A stretch of DNA of 64,000 nt from Streptomyces sp. GESEQ-4. Its GTDB lineage: Bacteria > Actinomycetota > Actinomycetes > Streptomycetales > Streptomycetaceae. The notes under the pieces were generated by a model. That model was not told the origin of the DNA and did no database searches. It saw nothing but the letters and a program-made list of their open reading frames with translations. The position numbers and the translations under genes were made by a program. The DNA lies in contig NZ_JAFFSU010000011.1 of the NCBI RefSeq assembly GCF_017948455.1, forward strand, positions 1 through 64,000, given 5' to 3'. Positions 1-10,137 of the stretch are shown one piece after another; the first letter of the stretch is position 1; each line of letters opens with the position of its first letter.

Positions 1-400
1 AACCGTTCACAACGTCCTCGCTGTGTATTTCTTCAAAGGAACCACGACCACCAGAACCATGTTCCGGCGGACGGGGTATCAACATATCTGGCGTTGATTT
101 TTGGCACGCTGTTGAGTTCTCAAGGAACGGACGCTTCCTTCGTACTCACCCGAGACACTCTCTCGCGGCTTTCCTCCGGGCGCTTCCCTTCGGTGTTTCC
201 AACCTTACCAGATCGCTTTTCCGTTCCGTTTCCGGTCGGAATTCGTTTCCGGTGGCCGTTGGAGTGGCCTTGCCTATTTGATTGCCTTCCGGCTCTCTTT
301 CGGCGGGTCCGACTTTATCAGAAGTTTTTGACTGGCCTGACAGGCCACTCAGTCCTGAATAATCGGGGGCTTCTCGGGAAGTGAGATCACAAGAAGCCGA
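1..400 (-). promoter_or_regulatory. rRNA operon promoter and leader region, reading leftwards
   Basis: Read on the minus strand, this stretch has the look of the 5' leader of Streptomyces rRNA operons. It includes the TTGAGAACTCAACAG segment (about 110-124) followed by a GCGTGCC run and a CAGCGAGGACGTTGTGAACG stretch near position 5-25. In known operons these segments lie a short way upstream of 16S rRNA. Two promoter -10-like elements are visible on the minus strand: TAAGGT at 207-202, and TAAAGT at 317-312 with a TGTCAG -35-like hexamer at 342-337 (19-bp spacer). The 16S gene itself must lie just beyond the left edge. No convincing ORF is present. The match to rRNA leaders is from recognition, not alignment. 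Confidence 0.8.
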
Positions 401-533
401 CAGATGCTCACTGTCGCCCCGGGCAAACCCTGCCCTCTAGGCAACTGTTTGAATCTACCTCCCCACGCCCTCCGTGTCAACTGCTCTTGTGGGGCGATGG
501 AGAGACTAGCAGCTCAGCAGACATGTCCGCACA

Positions 534-1541
534 TCAGGCAGCCGTCGGAACCACGGCACTGCGCTCAGCGGCCTCGACGTCGCCCGTCTCCCCGGTGCGG
601 GCGGCGCGACCGCCCAGGACGTAGACGTAGGCAAGGAAGACGAGCTCAGCGAGGACCCCGATGCTTATTCGTGCCCATGTAGGCAGGCCCGATGGGGTCA
701 CGAAGCCTTCGATGGCGCCGGAGATGAAGAGGACCAGGGCGAGGCCGATGGCCATGCCCACGGCGGCTCGGCCCTCTTCCGCGAGGGCCGTGCGTCGGCT
801 GCGTGGGCCGGGGTCGATGACGGTCCAGCCGAGGCGCAGGCCGGTGCCGGCGGCTACGAAGACCGCGGTCAGCTCGAGCAGACCGTGCGGCAGGACGAGA
901 CCGAGGAACGTGTCGAGCCGGCCGGCTGAGGACATCAGGCCGAAGCCGACGCCGAGGTTGAGCATGTTCTGGAAGAGGATCCACAGGACCGGGAGGCCCA
1001 GGAAGACCCCGAGGATCAGGCACAGGGCGGCCGCCCAGGCGTTGTTCGTCCACACTTGGGCGGCGAAGGAGGCCGCGGGGTGGCTCGAGTAGTAGGCCTC
1101 GTACTGGCCTCCGGGGCGGGTGAGCTCGCGCAGCTCATCGGGGGCCGCTATGGAGGACTGCACTTCTGGGTGAGTGCCTATCCACCAGCCCAGCAGTGCC
1201 GCGACAAGGGTCGACAGAAGCGCGGTGGGTATCCACCAGTGGCGCGACTTGTAGACCGCGGCGGGGAATCCGTGCGTGAGGAAGCGGGTGACGTCGCGCC
1301 AGGAGGCGCGTCGGGTTCCCGTCACGGCGCTACGCGCGCGTGCCACGAGTTGACTGAGCCGACCGGTCAATTGCGGGTCGGGGGCGCTGGACTGGATCAG
1401 GGAGAGATGGGTGGCGGTGCGCTGGTAGAGGGCAACGAGTTCGTCGGCCTCGGCACCGGTGAGGCTGCGCTGGCGCCGGAGCAGGGCGTCGAGGCGGTCC
1501 CATTCGGCTCGGTGGGCGGTGACGAAGACGTCGAGGTCCAT
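534..1541 (-). CDS. SpoIIM-family (stage II sporulation protein M-like) membrane protein
   Basis: This 335-residue integral membrane protein belongs to the SpoIIM/DUF95 group. About five hydrophobic segments are visible, near residues 104-124, 168-190, 212-240, 262-284 and 296-314. The family-typical HGLLELTAVFVAAGTG stretch lies in the third. The N-terminal 95 residues are soluble and helical, starting MDLDVFVTAHRAEWDRL. In Bacillus SpoIIM takes part in engulfment. Actinobacterial homologues are usually found next to an RDD protein and are of unknown function, and here too the next gene is a divergent RDD gene. A role in sporulation should not be assumed. Confidence 0.85.
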   Translation of the reverse strand: MDLDVFVTAHRAEWDRLDALLRRQRSLTGAEADELVALYQRTATHLSLIQSSAPDPQLTGRLSQLVARARSAVTGTRRASWRDVTRFLTHGFPAAVYKSRHWWIPTALLSTLVAALLGWWIGTHPEVQSSIAAPDELRELTRPGGQYEAYYSSHPAASFAAQVWTNNAWAAALCLILGVFLGLPVLWILFQNMLNLGVGFGLMSSAGRLDTFLGLVLPHGLLELTAVFVAAGTGLRLGWTVIDPGPRSRRTALAEEGRAAVGMAIGLALVLFISGAIEGFVTPSGLPTWARISIGVLAELVFLAYVYVLGGRAARTGETGDVEAAERSAVVPTAA

Positions 1542-1669
1542 CGGTTTGCCTGCTCCTGGGCTGTTCGTCGGCGGCTCGTCGTGGTGTCAGCTTGTCGTAC
1601 TGCGACGCGATGCGCCCTCAGCTTGGCAGACTGGCCGTTCTCAGGGCAGGTCAGGGGAAGGACAGCGGC

Positions 1670-2620
1670 GTGAGTGAGCTTGTGACGGGTGAGGCGGTGG
1701 CGCTGGAGTTGCGCCCCGCGAGGCTGCCCAGCAGGGCGCTGGCCGTCCTGCTCGATCTGGTGGTGGCCATGATCGTCTACCTGGTCGTGACCATCGGTCT
1801 GGTGGTCTCCACGGCCTCATTGGACGAGGCGGCGCAGGTCGCCCTGTCGATCGCGACATTCGTACTGGTGCTGGTGGGCGGACCGATCGCGGTCGAGACG
1901 CTGAGCCATGGGCGGTCGCTCGGCAAGATGGCGTGCGGGCTGCGTGTGGTGCGGGACGACGGCGGGCCGATCCGGTTCCGGCATGCGCTGGTACGGGGTG
2001 GAATCGGCGTGATCGAGATTCTGATGACATTCGGCGTGATCGCCTGCATCGCCTCTCTCGTGTCGGCGCGCGGGCGGCGGCTCGGGGACGTGTTCGCAGG
2101 GACTCTGGTCGTGAGGGAACGGGTGCCTGTGGCCCGTACGGCCTTCGTTCCTCCGCCGCCGCCCTGGCTGGCTGGGCGGTTCGCCGAGCTGGATCTGTCG
2201 GCGGTACCGGATGGTTTGTGGCTTGCCATCCGCCAGTATCTGACGCGGATGCAGCAGCTGGATCCGCAGGTCGGCTGGGCCATGGCGGAACGGCTCGCCA
2301 CCGACCTCGCGGCCCGTACGGGGAGCCCGGCGCCGCAGGGCGTTCCGCCGGCCGCGTATTTGGCGGCGGTGGTGCAGGAACGCCAGGCACGGGATGCGAG
2401 GCGCGCCTTCGCGGGCGGTTCGGTGGTGGGCGGTCAGGCTGTGGGTGCTCCCGCTGCCGGTGGCGGGCCTGCGGCCGGTGTGCCGGGGGCGTTTGTGCCT
2501 CCGCCGGTTCCGTCCGCGGTCCCTGCTCCTCAGCCCGAGGCTCCGGTCAGTGGCCGGCGCGAGGCTGCCGAGGTGTCGCCCGCCGACCGTCCCGCCACTG
2601 GGTTCGTACCGCCTGCCTAG
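1670..2620 (+). CDS. RDD family membrane protein with Pro/Ala-rich tail
   Basis: The protein has 316 residues from the GTG at 1670, which sits 6-12 nt after an AGGGGAAGGA ribosome site. An upstream ATG at 1592 has no such site. The RDD domain occupies roughly the first 160 residues. It begins with a conserved Arg (LPSRALAVLLDLVV) and the paired acidic residues follow in the loop around RVVRDDGG. Three to four membrane segments are visible. The last 100 residues are low-complexity Pro/Ala/Gly/Val and probably cytoplasmic. RDD proteins are small membrane proteins of largely unknown role, with a few implicated in ion antiport. It is divergent from the SpoIIM-like gene, with a 128-bp shared promoter region. 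Confidence 0.85.
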   Translation: MSELVTGEAVALELRPARLPSRALAVLLDLVVAMIVYLVVTIGLVVSTASLDEAAQVALSIATFVLVLVGGPIAVETLSHGRSLGKMACGLRVVRDDGGPIRFRHALVRGGIGVIEILMTFGVIACIASLVSARGRRLGDVFAGTLVVRERVPVARTAFVPPPPPWLAGRFAELDLSAVPDGLWLAIRQYLTRMQQLDPQVGWAMAERLATDLAARTGSPAPQGVPPAAYLAAVVQERQARDARRAFAGGSVVGGQAVGAPAAGGGPAAGVPGAFVPPPVPSAVPAPQPEAPVSGRREAAEVSPADRPATGFVPPA

Positions 2621-2655
2621 CCTGGCCCCTCGACCGCCCAGCGTGAACGCGGCGC

Positions 2656-3270
2656 TCAGTCGAACGCGGATGGCGGCGAGTCAAGGTCCTCCAACTCCAT
2701 GCCCGGTGCGGCGAGCACGACGTCGCCGGCGATGTGCACGGCGTGCTGTTCGCCCGTGTCCAGGGCTGTGACCTGGTATTCGTCCACGGTCAGAGGGCCG
2801 TTGTCAGTGGCGTGTGCTTCTCTTTTCAGCAAGGCCCAGGACTGGTCCACGGTGCGCGGGGCGAGGACGGGGTCGGTGAAGGCGACGAGGCGTACGCGGG
2901 TTGCTGAGCTGGAAGGGGTGAGGCGCAGGAGACGAGTCGTGGCGATGAGGAATGCGGGAGAAGTGCCGGTGAAGGCGTGGGCGCGGACGTTGCCTTCCGT
3001 GGCATGAGCCCCAGTGGGGTCCGTACGGACCCAGGTGACGCCGTCGAGCGCGGCGCCGCGGACCTGCCAGCCCGCGGCGTGGAGTTCGAGGCGGATGGGG
3101 CGGCCGAGTTCGTCGAGGGTGAGGTCGACGGAGCCGCTGTGGTCACCCGCGGGGGTGGTCCGTTGGGAGACATAGCGCCAGCCGGAGGGGCCGGGGGCGC
3201 AGTGGAAGTGCTCGTCTGCGAGGGGGGTGTGATCGTGCGGATCGTGGAGCGAATAACGGCCGCGGGGCAT
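2656..3270 (-). CDS. Conserved hypothetical protein
   Basis: This is a 204-residue soluble protein from the ATG at 3270 (MPRGRYSLHDPHDH). An in-frame extension to 3333 is basic and low-complexity and overlaps a terminator-like hairpin, so I prefer the internal start. There is no signal peptide or membrane segment. The composition is balanced and includes regular beta-type strands (SVDLTLDELGRPIRLELHAAGW). I do not recognise a named domain with confidence; a lipid-binding-like beta fold would be a guess. It lies on the same strand as ahcY and downstream of it, but a strong terminator between them suggests separate transcription. Confidence 0.7.
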   Translation of the reverse strand: MPRGRYSLHDPHDHTPLADEHFHCAPGPSGWRYVSQRTTPAGDHSGSVDLTLDELGRPIRLELHAAGWQVRGAALDGVTWVRTDPTGAHATEGNVRAHAFTGTSPAFLIATTRLLRLTPSSSATRVRLVAFTDPVLAPRTVDQSWALLKREAHATDNGPLTVDEYQVTALDTGEQHAVHIAGDVVLAAPGMELEDLDSPPSAFD

Positions 3271-3317
3271 GGGGGTCCTGGGTCTTGACGGGCTGGTCCG
3301 GCCGCAACGGCCAACGG

Positions 3318-3352
3318 GGCAGGCCCCCGGCACGGGGGTGCGGGGGCCTGCC
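3318..3352 (-). terminator. Strong hairpin terminator downstream of ahcY
   Basis: Positions 3318-3329 and 3341-3352 form a perfect 12-bp G+C stem around an 11-nt loop. It lies about 140 nt after the ahcY stop and before the start of the next gene on that strand. There is no U-tract, as is common in actinobacteria. Confidence 0.6.
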
Positions 3353-3436
3353 TCGGAGGACCTGCTGGTGAGAGCGCGTCAGCGCACCGGCGCGCTCTCA
3401 CAGGCTGCGGTCGGTACTCAGCGGTACTCAGTGCCT

Positions 3437-3488
3437 GAGCCGACGGCTCCCAACAGCAGCCGACGGCTCAACAGCGGCAGCCGAGGGC

Positions 3489-3489
<1 letters not shown>
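3437..3489. repeat. Three copies of a short palindrome at the ahcY 3' end
   Basis: AGCCGACGGCT occurs at about 3438-3448 and 3458-3469, and a variant (AGCCGAGGGCT) is at 3479-3489. Each copy can fold on itself. The third abuts the ahcY stop codon. It may help terminate transcription or stabilise the transcript. Confidence 0.5.
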
Positions 3490-4946
<1,457 letters not shown>

Positions 4947-5436
4947 ACGAGCTGCTCCTCGGAGGTTGGGGCGAGGTGGATACGGCTGATCTGCGCGGCG
5001 GCGGACACAGGGGTGCCCGAAGAGGACACAGGTATGCCCGCGTACACGCAGCGCAGTCCGTCGGAGGCCCTCTCTCCCTCGGTCGGTCCGCGGTGGGACC
5101 GCCCGACCGCCATCAGCAGCGACGTCTGGCTCCGTCCCAAGCTACACCGGCAGAGCGGGCCGTCCCCAGTCCACCTCCGAATAGATCAGGCCGATCACGG
5201 CCCCGGGGAGGGCCCACCCGCTGCCTGGCCTGTCGAGCGGCGGGCGGTTGTGACAGCGATAACAGGACACCCGCAATCGGATGGACAGGCGTCGACAGAC
5301 CAGGACTTTCAGGGACTCTTGCCTCTTTGAGCTGGGAGAGAGGTGTTGCAGGATGCGAGGAGATCGGGACATCTGATCGATCCTGCGGGACGTCCGGGAC
5401 GGCGTTCTCGCGTGACAAAGGCGTTAGGAGATCGAC
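4947..5436. other. Divergent intergenic region between ahcY and the PTS gene
   Basis: These 490 bp must carry both promoters. I see no convincing ORF, RNA gene or long inverted repeat. A CCGAGGAGC string just before ahcY is the ribosome site and does not extend into an SAH riboswitch fold. The GTG of the PTS gene is preceded by TTAGGAG. Confidence 0.5.
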
Positions 5437-7587
5437 GTGACCAGTCCGGCCGGCCCTCCCCCCACGGGCAACGGCGGTGGCGAGCGCAAGAGGTTGAAGT
5501 TGCTCGCGGTGACCGCGTGCCCGACCGGCATCGCCCATACGTACATGGCAGCGGAGAAGCTCGCGCAGGCCGCCGCGAGCCGAGGCATCGACATGAAGGT
5601 GGAGACGCAGGGATCCATCGGGGCCGAAAACGTCCTGGATGACAACGATGTCACATCCGCTGACGGCATCATCATCGCCGCGGACAAGGATGTGGACCTG
5701 AGCCGATTCGCAGGCAAGCGGATCCTGACCGTCGGGGTCGCGGAGGGCATTCGCCACCCCGAGCAGCTGATCGAGCGGGTGCGGTCGGCGCCCGTACACA
5801 TGGAGGGTGGCTCCCCCACGGCCGCCCGCGCCACCGGCGGCAAGGAACGCGGCATTACGTACAAGGCGCTGATGAACGGGGTCAGTTACATGATTCCGTT
5901 CGTGGTCGTCGGCGGGCTGCTGATCGCGGTCTCGCTCGCGATCGGCGGGAACACCACGCCGGACGGCCTGGTCATCCCGGAGGACTCCTTCTGGATGGAC
6001 GTGAACAACATCGGCGTCATCGGCTTCACGCTGATGGTGCCGATCCTGTCCGGCTATATCGCCTATGCGATAGGCGACCGGCCCGCGCTGGTGCCGGGCA
6101 TGATCGGTGGCTGGATCGCGAACACCGGTGAGTTGTACGACTCGAAGGCGGGCGCCGGGTTCATCGGGGCGATCGTGACGGGGTTCCTGGCCGGGTATCT
6201 GGTCCTGTGGATCAAGAAGGTCAAGGTCCCGAAGTTCGTGCAGCCGATCATGCCGATCATCGTGATCCCGATCGTGGCGACCTCGGCGCTCGGGCTGTTC
6301 TTCATCTACGTCATCGGCAAGCCGATCTCCTGGGTCTTCGAGCATCTGACCAGCTGGCTCAGCGGGATGACGGGCACGAGCGCGATTCTGCTCGGGGCGA
6401 TTCTCGGTCTCATGATCGCGTTCGACATGGGTGGGCCGGTCAACAAGACGGCGTTCCTGTTCGGCGCCGGGCTCATCGCGACCGGCAATCAGACGGTCAT
6501 GGGCATGTGTGCCGCCGCGATCCCGGTCATGCCGCTGGGGCAGGGCCTCGCCACGCTGATCCGTAAGCGCCTCTACACCGAGCAGGAACGGGAGACGGGT
6601 CTGGCCTCGCTGTTCATGGGCTGTTTCGGCATCTCCGAGGGCGCGATCCCGTTCGCGGCGGCGCGGCCGGCGCAGGTCATCCCGGCCAATATGCTCGGCG
6701 GCGCCGTCGCCGGTGCGATCGCCGGGCTCGCCGGCGTCGAGGACGCGGTGCCGCACGGTGGGCCCATCGTGGCCGTGCTGGGCGCGGTGAGCGGCGTGCC
6801 GATGTTCTTCGTGGCCGTTGCGATCGGCTCTGTCGTCACCGCGCTGACGACGGTCGCCCTCGTCGACATCACCGAGCGGAGGCGGGGCACGCCGGTCGGC
6901 GGTGTGGGCCTGAGCGGGCCCGAGCCCTCGCTGGTCGGGGCGGGCGTGGGAGCGCGGGCCGCCACGAGCGCCGTAGGAGCGCAGGGCACCGTAGGAGCGC
7001 AGGGCGCCGTAGGAGCGCAGGGCGCCGTAGCGACGAAGGGCGCCGCCGGAGCCGTACCGTCGGAATCTGCGGAGCCGGACTCTGCCATGGACACCGCGAG
7101 CCCGAGCTCCACCGCCGAATCAGCCACCCCCGAAGCCCTCTCCGGTCACCTCACCGCGCAGACCGTGAAGGTTCGGCTCGAGGCCTCCGACAAGGAGGCG
7201 GCGATCCGCGAGATGGCGGGCCTGCTGGCGCGGACGGGCAAGGTGGCGGACGTCGACGAGTTGGTGGCGACGGCGTTGCGGCGTGAGGCGCAGGGCACCA
7301 CGGGGCTCGGTGAGGAGATCGCGATACCGCATGCCAAGACGGACGCGGTGACCGCGCCGGTCGTCGGGTTCGCGCGGTCCGCCGAGGGTGTCGAATGGGG
7401 CTCGATGGACGGTACGAAGGCGAGGCTGGTGTTCATGATCGCCGTACCGGAAGCCGCCGCGGGTGACGAGCATCTGCGGATACTGGCGCTGTTGTCGCGG
7501 AAGTTGATGGACACCGGGTTCCGGGAGCGGCTCATGGCGGCGCCGGACGACGCGGCGGTGCTCGGCGTACTGAGCGAGATCCAGTAG
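5437..7587 (+). CDS. Fructose-type PTS permease, fused EIIB-EIIC-EIIA
   Basis: This 716-residue sugar permease imports a hexose and phosphorylates it using phosphate from HPr. Domain order is B-C-A. EIIB covers residues about 19-115 with the phosphocysteine in TACPTGIAH (Cys28). EIIC has eight or more membrane segments over about 145-475, including the GISEGAIPFAA motif. A long Ala/Gly/Ser linker spans about 485-570. EIIA covers about 573-716 with the phosphohistidine in AIPHAKTD (His632). The B and C sequences look like the fructose/mannitol superfamily. Neither a 1-phosphofructokinase nor a DeoR-type repressor is adjacent, unlike standard fru operons. As I recall, Streptomyces FruA runs A-B-C, so this may be a second, distinct permease. 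Confidence 0.9.
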   Translation: MTSPAGPPPTGNGGGERKRLKLLAVTACPTGIAHTYMAAEKLAQAAASRGIDMKVETQGSIGAENVLDDNDVTSADGIIIAADKDVDLSRFAGKRILTVGVAEGIRHPEQLIERVRSAPVHMEGGSPTAARATGGKERGITYKALMNGVSYMIPFVVVGGLLIAVSLAIGGNTTPDGLVIPEDSFWMDVNNIGVIGFTLMVPILSGYIAYAIGDRPALVPGMIGGWIANTGELYDSKAGAGFIGAIVTGFLAGYLVLWIKKVKVPKFVQPIMPIIVIPIVATSALGLFFIYVIGKPISWVFEHLTSWLSGMTGTSAILLGAILGLMIAFDMGGPVNKTAFLFGAGLIATGNQTVMGMCAAAIPVMPLGQGLATLIRKRLYTEQERETGLASLFMGCFGISEGAIPFAAARPAQVIPANMLGGAVAGAIAGLAGVEDAVPHGGPIVAVLGAVSGVPMFFVAVAIGSVVTALTTVALVDITERRRGTPVGGVGLSGPEPSLVGAGVGARAATSAVGAQGTVGAQGAVGAQGAVATKGAAGAVPSESAEPDSAMDTASPSSTAESATPEALSGHLTAQTVKVRLEASDKEAAIREMAGLLARTGKVADVDELVATALRREAQGTTGLGEEIAIPHAKTDAVTAPVVGFARSAEGVEWGSMDGTKARLVFMIAVPEAAAGDEHLRILALLSRKLMDTGFRERLMAAPDDAAVLGVLSEIQ
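6971..7042 (+). repeat. 18-bp in-frame tandem repeat in the PTS linker
   Basis: Four units of about 18 bp (CCGTAGGAGCGCAGGGC plus one base, the last one diverged) start at 6971, 6989, 7007 and 7025. They encode VGAQGA-type hexapeptides between the EIIC and EIIA domains. Because the unit is a multiple of three, copy number could change without breaking the frame. Confidence 0.85.
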
Positions 7588-7608
7588 CCGGTAGCCGACA
7601 CAGCAGCC

Positions 7609-7643
7609 GATGGGGCCCGCCGGAACGCTCGGCGGGCCCCATC
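7609..7643 (+). terminator. Terminator after the PTS gene
   Basis: A perfect 14-bp stem (7609-7622 with 7630-7643) closes a 7-nt loop, 22 nt after the PTS stop. Genes converge here, so it may act in both directions. Confidence 0.8.
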
Positions 7644-7705
7644 GTCGTAAGCACATCATCGTCGTGAGCACATCGTCGTAGCACACGGTCTTCAGCACAT
7701 CGTCG
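7640..7705. repeat. Degenerate tandem CATCGTCGT-AGCA repeat
   Basis: About four imperfect units of 14-17 bp built on AGCACATCGTCG lie between the terminator and the cation transporter gene. There is no coding sense. They are probably slippage-derived. Confidence 0.55.
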
Positions 7706-7734
7706 CGCTGATAACGCGGTCGTACGGCGTCGTA

Positions 7735-8715
7735 TCAGTGCTCGGCGGGGTCGGGTGCCGGGCCTCCCGGCGTTGCCTCGCGGTCGGCGCCCTTTGCGGC
7801 CTCGGTCTCGCTGTAGATGTCGGGCTCGAGGTAGATCACGCGGGCGATCGGGACGGCGTCGCGGATGCGGGACTCGGCGGCGTCGATGGCGGAGGCGATC
7901 TCGGTGGCCGTGTCGTCGTGCTGGACGGCGATCTTGGCGGCGACGAGCAGCTCCTCGGGGCCGAGGTGGAGCGTGCGCATGTGGATGATGCGGGTGACGG
8001 TGTCGCCGTCGACGATCGCGGCCTCGATCTTCTGGACGTCTTCGAGGCCGGCGGCCTCGCCGAGCAGCAGCGACTTGGTCTCGACGGCCAGCACGATGGC
8101 GATCAGGATGAGGAGCACGCCGATGCAGAGCGTGCCGATGCCGTCCCAGACGCCGTCGCCGGTGGCCAGCGCCAGGCTGACGCCGCCGAGGGCGAGGATC
8201 AGACCGACCAGTGCGCCGAGGTCCTCGAGGAGGACGACGGGCAGCTCGGGCGCCTTGGCGTGACGGACGAACTCCGACCAGGACTTCTTCCCGCGCAGGA
8301 GGTTGGACTCCTTGATGGCCGTCCGGAAGGAGAAGGTCTCGGCGATGATCGCGAACACGAGGACGCCGATCGGCCAGTACCAGTGCTCGATCTCGTGCGG
8401 GTGCTTGATCTTCTCGTAGCCCTCGTAGAGGGCGAACATGCCGCCGACCGAGAACAGGATGATCGAGACGAGGAAGGCGTAGATGTAACGCTCGCGGCCG
8501 TACCCGAAGGGGTGCTGGGGGGTCGCCTCGCGCTGGGCCCTCTTGCCGCCGACGAGGAGCAGGCCCTGGTTACCGGAGTCGGCGAGGGAGTGCACCGACT
8601 CGGCGAGCATCGACGACGAGCCGCTGAAGAGGAACGCCACGAATTTCGCTACCGCGATCGCGAGGTTGGCGACGAGTGCCGCCACGATCGCCTTGGTGCC
8701 GCCTGACGCGCTCAT
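7735..8715 (-). CDS. Cation diffusion facilitator (CDF) family transporter
   Basis: This 326-residue protein is an antiporter-type exporter of divalent metal ions such as Zn or Fe, acting in the cytoplasmic membrane. Six membrane segments occupy about residues 8-215. The CDF metal-site pattern SVHSLADSGNQ lies in the second (His and Asp four residues apart). A C-terminal cytoplasmic domain carries HLGPEELLVAAKIAV. The final 25 residues are disordered and Pro-rich. The ATG at 8715 follows AAGGGAC. It converges with the PTS gene. The actual metal cannot be read from the sequence. Confidence 0.92.
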   Translation of the reverse strand: MSASGGTKAIVAALVANLAIAVAKFVAFLFSGSSSMLAESVHSLADSGNQGLLLVGGKRAQREATPQHPFGYGRERYIYAFLVSIILFSVGGMFALYEGYEKIKHPHEIEHWYWPIGVLVFAIIAETFSFRTAIKESNLLRGKKSWSEFVRHAKAPELPVVLLEDLGALVGLILALGGVSLALATGDGVWDGIGTLCIGVLLILIAIVLAVETKSLLLGEAAGLEDVQKIEAAIVDGDTVTRIIHMRTLHLGPEELLVAAKIAVQHDDTATEIASAIDAAESRIRDAVPIARVIYLEPDIYSETEAAKGADREATPGGPAPDPAEH

Positions 8716-8832
8716 GTATTCGCGTTGTCCCTTCGTACGTACGCCGTCCAGACCCTTTGCCCGGTCTTTGCCAGTGGGCCATTGTTGCAGCCCGCTCCGA
8801 CAACGGTGCGCGAGCCCGCAACTCCTTGACGT

Positions 8833-9984
8833 TCAGGCGATGACGGTGGCCCGGAAGAGCGTTCCAGAACCGGATACTTCGGCTTTTTCGCCGGCCGGGA
8901 CGAAGACCGACCGACCGGGGTTCAGTTCGTGCTCGCCGGCCCGTACGGAACCGGCCGTGCAGAGGAGGATCTGCGGGGTCTCGCGGGTGAGGTCGTGGGC
9001 GGCGCCGCCCTCGGGGAGGACGTACCGGGAGAGCCGGAACTCGTCGATCGGGGTCTCGTAGACCTCCTCGCCGTCCGGGGACGCCTCCGGGCGCAGCACG
9101 CCGGGGTCGCTGGGCTCGAAGCGGACGATGCGCAGGAGTTCGGGGACGTCGACGTGCTTGGGGGTCAGGCCGCAGCGCAGAACGTTGTCGGAGTTGGCCA
9201 TGATCTCGACGCCGAGGCCGTTGAGGTAGGCGTGCGGGATGCCGGCGCCGAGGTAGAGGGCCTCGCCGGGCTGCAGGCGGACGTGGTTGAGGAGCATCGC
9301 GGCGATGACGCCGGGGTCGCCCGGGTAGTGGTGGGCGATGTCCGCGTAGGGGGCGTACTCGCCGCCGAGGCGGGCGCAGGCCGCGGCGGCCGCGGTGACG
9401 GTGTGGGCCATCTCCTCGCGGTCGGCGCTCAGAACGGCCGTCAGGACCTCGCGCAGCGCCGCTTCCTCGGGGTGGGCGCGCAGCAGGTCGACGTACGGCT
9501 TGAGGGAGTCGACGCCGAGGCCGGCGAGCAGGTCGGCGGCCTGGGCCGGGTCGCGGAAGCCGCACAGGCCGTCGAACTCGGTGAGCGCGCAGATGAGTTC
9601 GGGCTTGTGGTTGGCGTCCTTGTAGTTGCGGTGCGGGGCGTCCACGGGGATGCCCCGGCGCTCCTCGTCCTCGTAACCCTCCTTCGCCTGCTCCAGGTTG
9701 GGGTGCACCTGGAGGGAGAGGGGGGCGCCGGCGGCGAGGATCTTGAGCAGGAAGGGCAGGCCGGGGCCGAACTTGGCCACGGCCGCGGCGCCGAGTTCGC
9801 GTTCCGGGTTGTCGGCGATGACCTCGACGAGCGTGCCGCGGTCGGTGCGCGAGGGTGCGCCCGGGTGGGCTCCCATCCACATCTCCGCCTGCGGTTCACC
9901 GGTCGGCTCGACGCCGAGCAGCTGCGGGATCGCGGTGGTGGAACCCCAGGCGTAGGGGCGGATGGTGTTGTCGAGGCGGTCCAT
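8833..9984 (-). CDS. manA: Mannose-6-phosphate isomerase, class I
   Basis: This 383-residue zinc enzyme interconverts fructose 6-phosphate and mannose 6-phosphate, the entry point to GDP-mannose. Zinc-ligand regions are visible as LQVHPNLEQA near residue 95 (Gln and His), the Glu in KPELICAL near 130, and the later GAGIPHAYLNG region. The conserved NSDNVLRCGLTPKH follows. The C-terminal 100 residues are a cupin-like domain. With the SIS protein, the Trm112-like protein and manB on the same strand it forms a mannose module, but tandem repeats and a long repeat array separate the members, so they may not be one transcript. Confidence 0.95.
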   Translation of the reverse strand: MDRLDNTIRPYAWGSTTAIPQLLGVEPTGEPQAEMWMGAHPGAPSRTDRGTLVEVIADNPERELGAAAVAKFGPGLPFLLKILAAGAPLSLQVHPNLEQAKEGYEDEERRGIPVDAPHRNYKDANHKPELICALTEFDGLCGFRDPAQAADLLAGLGVDSLKPYVDLLRAHPEEAALREVLTAVLSADREEMAHTVTAAAAACARLGGEYAPYADIAHHYPGDPGVIAAMLLNHVRLQPGEALYLGAGIPHAYLNGLGVEIMANSDNVLRCGLTPKHVDVPELLRIVRFEPSDPGVLRPEASPDGEEVYETPIDEFRLSRYVLPEGGAAHDLTRETPQILLCTAGSVRAGEHELNPGRSVFVPAGEKAEVSGSGTLFRATVIA

Positions 9985-10007
9985 TCGGCTCTCTGTCTGC
10001 TCTCTCT

Positions 10008-10070
10008 GCGTTCGACGCGTTCAATGCGCTCGATGTGCTCAATGCGTTCGATGCGTTCGATGCGTTCGAC
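10008..10070. repeat. 9-bp tandem repeat, seven copies
   Basis: Seven head-to-tail units of GCGTTCGAT with single-base variants start at 10008 and every 9 bp to 10062. The array lies in the gap just upstream of manA and downstream of the SIS gene. It is a candidate variable-number repeat. Confidence 0.9.
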
Positions 10071-10137
10071 TCTGGTTCGCCGTGCGTGCGGCTTTCGTCT
10101 TGTCGCGTGTACGGCGGTCAGGGGGTCCTGGGTCAGA

